Part shown: positions 62,072 to 64,000 of the stretch, in pieces | How positions within the stretch are numbered: position 1 is the stretch's first letter | Layout: each line of letters begins with the position of its first letter | DNA from: Magnolia sinica | Lineage: Eukaryota > Streptophyta > Magnoliopsida > Magnoliales > Magnoliaceae | Length of the DNA stretch: 64,000 nt | Direction: 5' to 3' | NCBI RefSeq assembly: GCF_029962835.1 | Contig: NC_080584.1 | Coordinates: forward strand, 76,474,862 to 76,538,861 | Position numbers and translations under genes: made by a program | The notes under the pieces: model-generated | What the model was told of the DNA's origin: nothing | Databases searched by the model: none | Seen by the model: only the letters and a program-made list of their open reading frames with translations

Positions 62072-62300
62072 TCAGCAATTAAGTACCATGCAAGATATAC
62101 TCACCATGGAAGAATTCAATTGTTCTTGTAACAAACCATTATGAGCCCTCAAGTTGCTTACCATATCATGTTCTTTTCCTACTGCAACTTGGAAATGTTC
62201 TCGGCAGCCAACGCCGCATCCGATTAAAGATTGTTGTTGTATTGCTGCAAACTCAATGTTATATTCTTGCAATCACTTGTTAACATCCTGAAGAGATGCT
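62072..62300 (-). pseudogene. Possible exon with coiled coil, element-encoded protein candidate
   Basis: A minus-strand frame open for 66 residues reads EYNIEFAAIQQQSLIGCGVG and SNLRAHNGLLQEQLNSSM. The second part is a leucine-zipper-like coiled coil, reminiscent of the C-terminal tail of TNPA-type plant transposase-associated proteins, but the match is weak and the sequence is short. Confidence 0.3.
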
Positions 62301-62526
62301 ATCTACATAATCCAACAATACCCAGTTGGGGATTTCAATTGAGATTCATCCAAAATGAAAATTGAAATAAATGAAATAAACAAATTAATTTAACTAAATA
62401 TTCTCATGCCCTGTTGGTTAATGGCTCTTGATGGGCTTTTTCAAGCTCTCCTGAAAAAGAAACATGCAACTTTTTAGAAGCAACTCTTGCCTCAATCTCT
62501 TTCCTATGAGAATTCAATCACTACCT

Positions 62527-63126
62527 TTCTAAATGCATAAAAGGAAAGACACAAATATCAACAATACTTGATATAAAATATTCACAGGGAACTGTGGTTT
62601 TCTCAAATTCTCACCAATTTATGGGCTTTCCCTTTCGTAAGTTTCATCATGCAAAGAATCACATTTCCCCCAAAGTCCGTAATCATTTCAATTATATCTT
62701 TTTCCTTTTGCTTCATTTTTGCCTCTAAGAAAATACAGATTTCAGGTTGCTATCTACTACATTGGCTGACTAAAGAAGAGTTGGCTAAAGGCCTTTTTAA
62801 GTTGTCTAGGTAATGTTATAGTTCACCTACTCTATAATGCAAAGCAAATCTTTTTCTAAATGCATAGAAGGAAAGACACAAATATCAATCACTTGTGAAT
62901 CACATTTCCCCCAAAGTCCGTAATCATTTCAATTAATTCTTTTTCTTTTTGCCTCATTTTTGCCTCTAAGAAAATACATGATTTCAGGTTGCTATCTACT
63001 ACATTGGCCGATTAAAGAAGAATGGACTGATATTTGACACTAATATTGGCTAAAGGCCTTTTTAAGTTGTCTAGGTAAATGTTATTGTTCACCTACTCTA
63101 TAATGCAAAGCAAATCTTTTTCTTTC
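62527..63126. repeat. Tandem duplication, two unequal units
   Basis: TTTCTAAATGCATARAAGGA begins at 62527 and at 62853. Each unit contains CATTTCCCCCAAAGTCCGTA, TTTCAGGTTGCTATCTACTA and GCCTTTTTAAGTTGTCTAGG. The first unit has an extra stretch of about 70 bp and the second a 30-bp insertion. Confidence 0.88.
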
Positions 63127-63206
63127 TTTATTTGTTTCTTCTTCTTCTTCTTTTCTTTTAGATGGTTACAGGCGCGACTGAAAGACATTGGAATTGTTTG
63201 TTACAG

Positions 63207-63251
63207 GTATAGGAAGAGTCGTAAAGGCCTGGGATGTTGGCATTGCTGGTA
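63207..63251 (+). pseudogene. Possible captured fragment of an FKBP-type prolyl isomerase gene
   Basis: After a TGTTACAG acceptor the frame reads GIGRVVKAWDVGIAG. This matches the conserved VIKGWDVGVxGM region of FK506-binding proteins, including the active-site Trp. The following residues diverge at once and soon stop. The fragment is short, so the call is tentative, but it fits the gene-capture behaviour of this CACTA family. Confidence 0.45.
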
Positions 63252-63389
63252 GCTGCCTGGAAGATAGAGAATTTGCTACCAAAGTTGTGGGGTGCAAGAT
63301 TTCTTCTAGCTACATTATTGTGCTCACACCCTAACATGAGCGGGCAAAACGGATTGATGCAGTAGATTTCTCAAAAACAGCATGATAAG

Positions 63390-64000
63390 CCTTAGGTTGG
63401 TTTCAATAGGTCCTCACTTCTGTTGGTGTGGTCCACTTGAGCTTTGGATCAACCTCATTTTAGGCTCATGCCCTAAAATGAGTTGGCAAAATGGATGGAC
63501 TGCATGGATAAACCATATACATTACATGGCCCCACGGAGTCGCAGCAAGGTTGGTAAATAGTTATCCAATGGCATCACCCATGCATGCATGCATGCATGC
63601 ATTACTACTACCTCTGTGTAAGTGTGGAGATTGAATGGCAGCCCTTGAAACACTTGGGCCCACCGTAATGTTTCTAATAATTCCACTCCATCCATCATTT
63701 GGGTGGCATCATTTTAGGTGGTTGGCCCAACAATGAGGCAGATTCAATATTCAAGTGTGCCACATGGTTTGTATTGAACTCTGATTGTTCAACTTCAATC
63801 ATTTGTGGGGCCCATCGCGATGCATCTAAGAAATTCACTGTCTATCAGTTTTGCCAACTCATGTTATGGGATGAACCCAAAAATGAGACAGATCCAAAAC
63901 TCAAGTGGGCCACATAGCAGGAAAAAGTGGAGATTAAGGGTCAAGGGTCGCAATCCAAACATTTGGCATCACCGTGATGTTTTTGAGAAATACATCATGT
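63390..64000. repeat. Dispersed magnoliid-type repeat with (GCAT)n
   Basis: This is a comparatively well preserved unit: GTGGTCCACTTGAGCTTTGG, CTCATTTTAGGCTCATGCCC and ATGGATGGACTGCATGG, then the inverse half (TTGGGTGGCATCATTTTAGG, AACTCAAGTGGGCCACAT). A (GCAT)n tract lies at about 63580-63603. The two halves are inverted relative to each other. Confidence 0.7.

Larger units (their letters stand above)
61158..64000. mobile_element. Second CACTA element, same family, runs off the window
   Basis: CACTACGCCAAAATTGTG begins directly after the copia coding remnant (flank ATT). The first 340 bp match the reverse of the right end of the 13.3-kb element, so it is the same family with the equivalent end facing left. 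The right end is not in the window. Visible contents are a subterminal array, a possible coiled-coil ORF on the minus strand, a tandem duplication, an FKBP-like exon fragment and dispersed repeat. Confidence 0.82.

Overview
The window is nuclear DNA from a flowering plant. The evidence is U12-free plant-style exons, Ty1/copia, Ty3/gypsy, LINE, hAT and CACTA elements, and many (TA)n tracts. A very abundant dispersed repeat built around GGGCCCACCATGATGTATG and GTCCATCC half-motifs recurs throughout. From memory that repeat is typical of magnoliids (Magnoliaceae/Lauraceae type genomes), so a magnoliid is my best guess; this is inference, not proof. I see no complete, uninterrupted host gene. The only resident host gene I recognise is the kinase half of an S-domain type receptor-like kinase at 54.7-56.4 kb.

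Region 1 (1-28 kb) is a three-layer nest of DNA transposons. An outer hAT element runs from 1170 to 28004 (13-bp TIR TAGAGCTGGGCAT, 8-bp duplication CCTCAAAG/CCTCGAAG). A second member of the same family, in the opposite orientation, sits inside it at 2570-11803 with a perfect 8-bp duplication TATATAAT. This inner copy carries a decayed RICESLEEPER-type transposase and a second gene with a BED-like zinc finger, a UIM-like helix and a Gly/Tyr-rich tail. A 13.3-kb CACTA element (13661-26945) is inserted inside the outer copy's version of that second gene. The CACTA element is packed with exon fragments of at least six unrelated host genes, all on the plus strand and each keeping splice-site sequence: ALBINO3-type insertase, enolase, an alpha/beta hydrolase, ferrochelatase, RNA polymerase I/III subunit RPAC1 and citrate synthase.

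Region 2 (28-44.8 kb) is retrotransposon debris. It holds a CACTA TNP2 transposase remnant, then a Tat-lineage Ty3/gypsy element. The gypsy integrase is split by a 4.7-kb LTR-flanked insertion, which itself contains a first-exon fragment of an ATG18f/BCAS3-type autophagy gene. An antisense ORF, a polypurine tract and a 3' LTR start follow.

Region 3 (44.8-54.6 kb) is an LTR-like block of about 7.5 kb containing dispersed repeats and arrays of AGGCCCAT and GCCGATT motifs, followed by a LINE reverse-transcriptase remnant and a second copy of the repeat seen at 43 kb.

Region 4 (54.7-64 kb) holds the receptor kinase exons (minus strand, one nonsense codon). A Ty1/copia element sits 30 bp upstream of the first visible exon, in antisense. 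A second CACTA element of the same family as the first is inserted in the copia 3' coding end and runs off the window.
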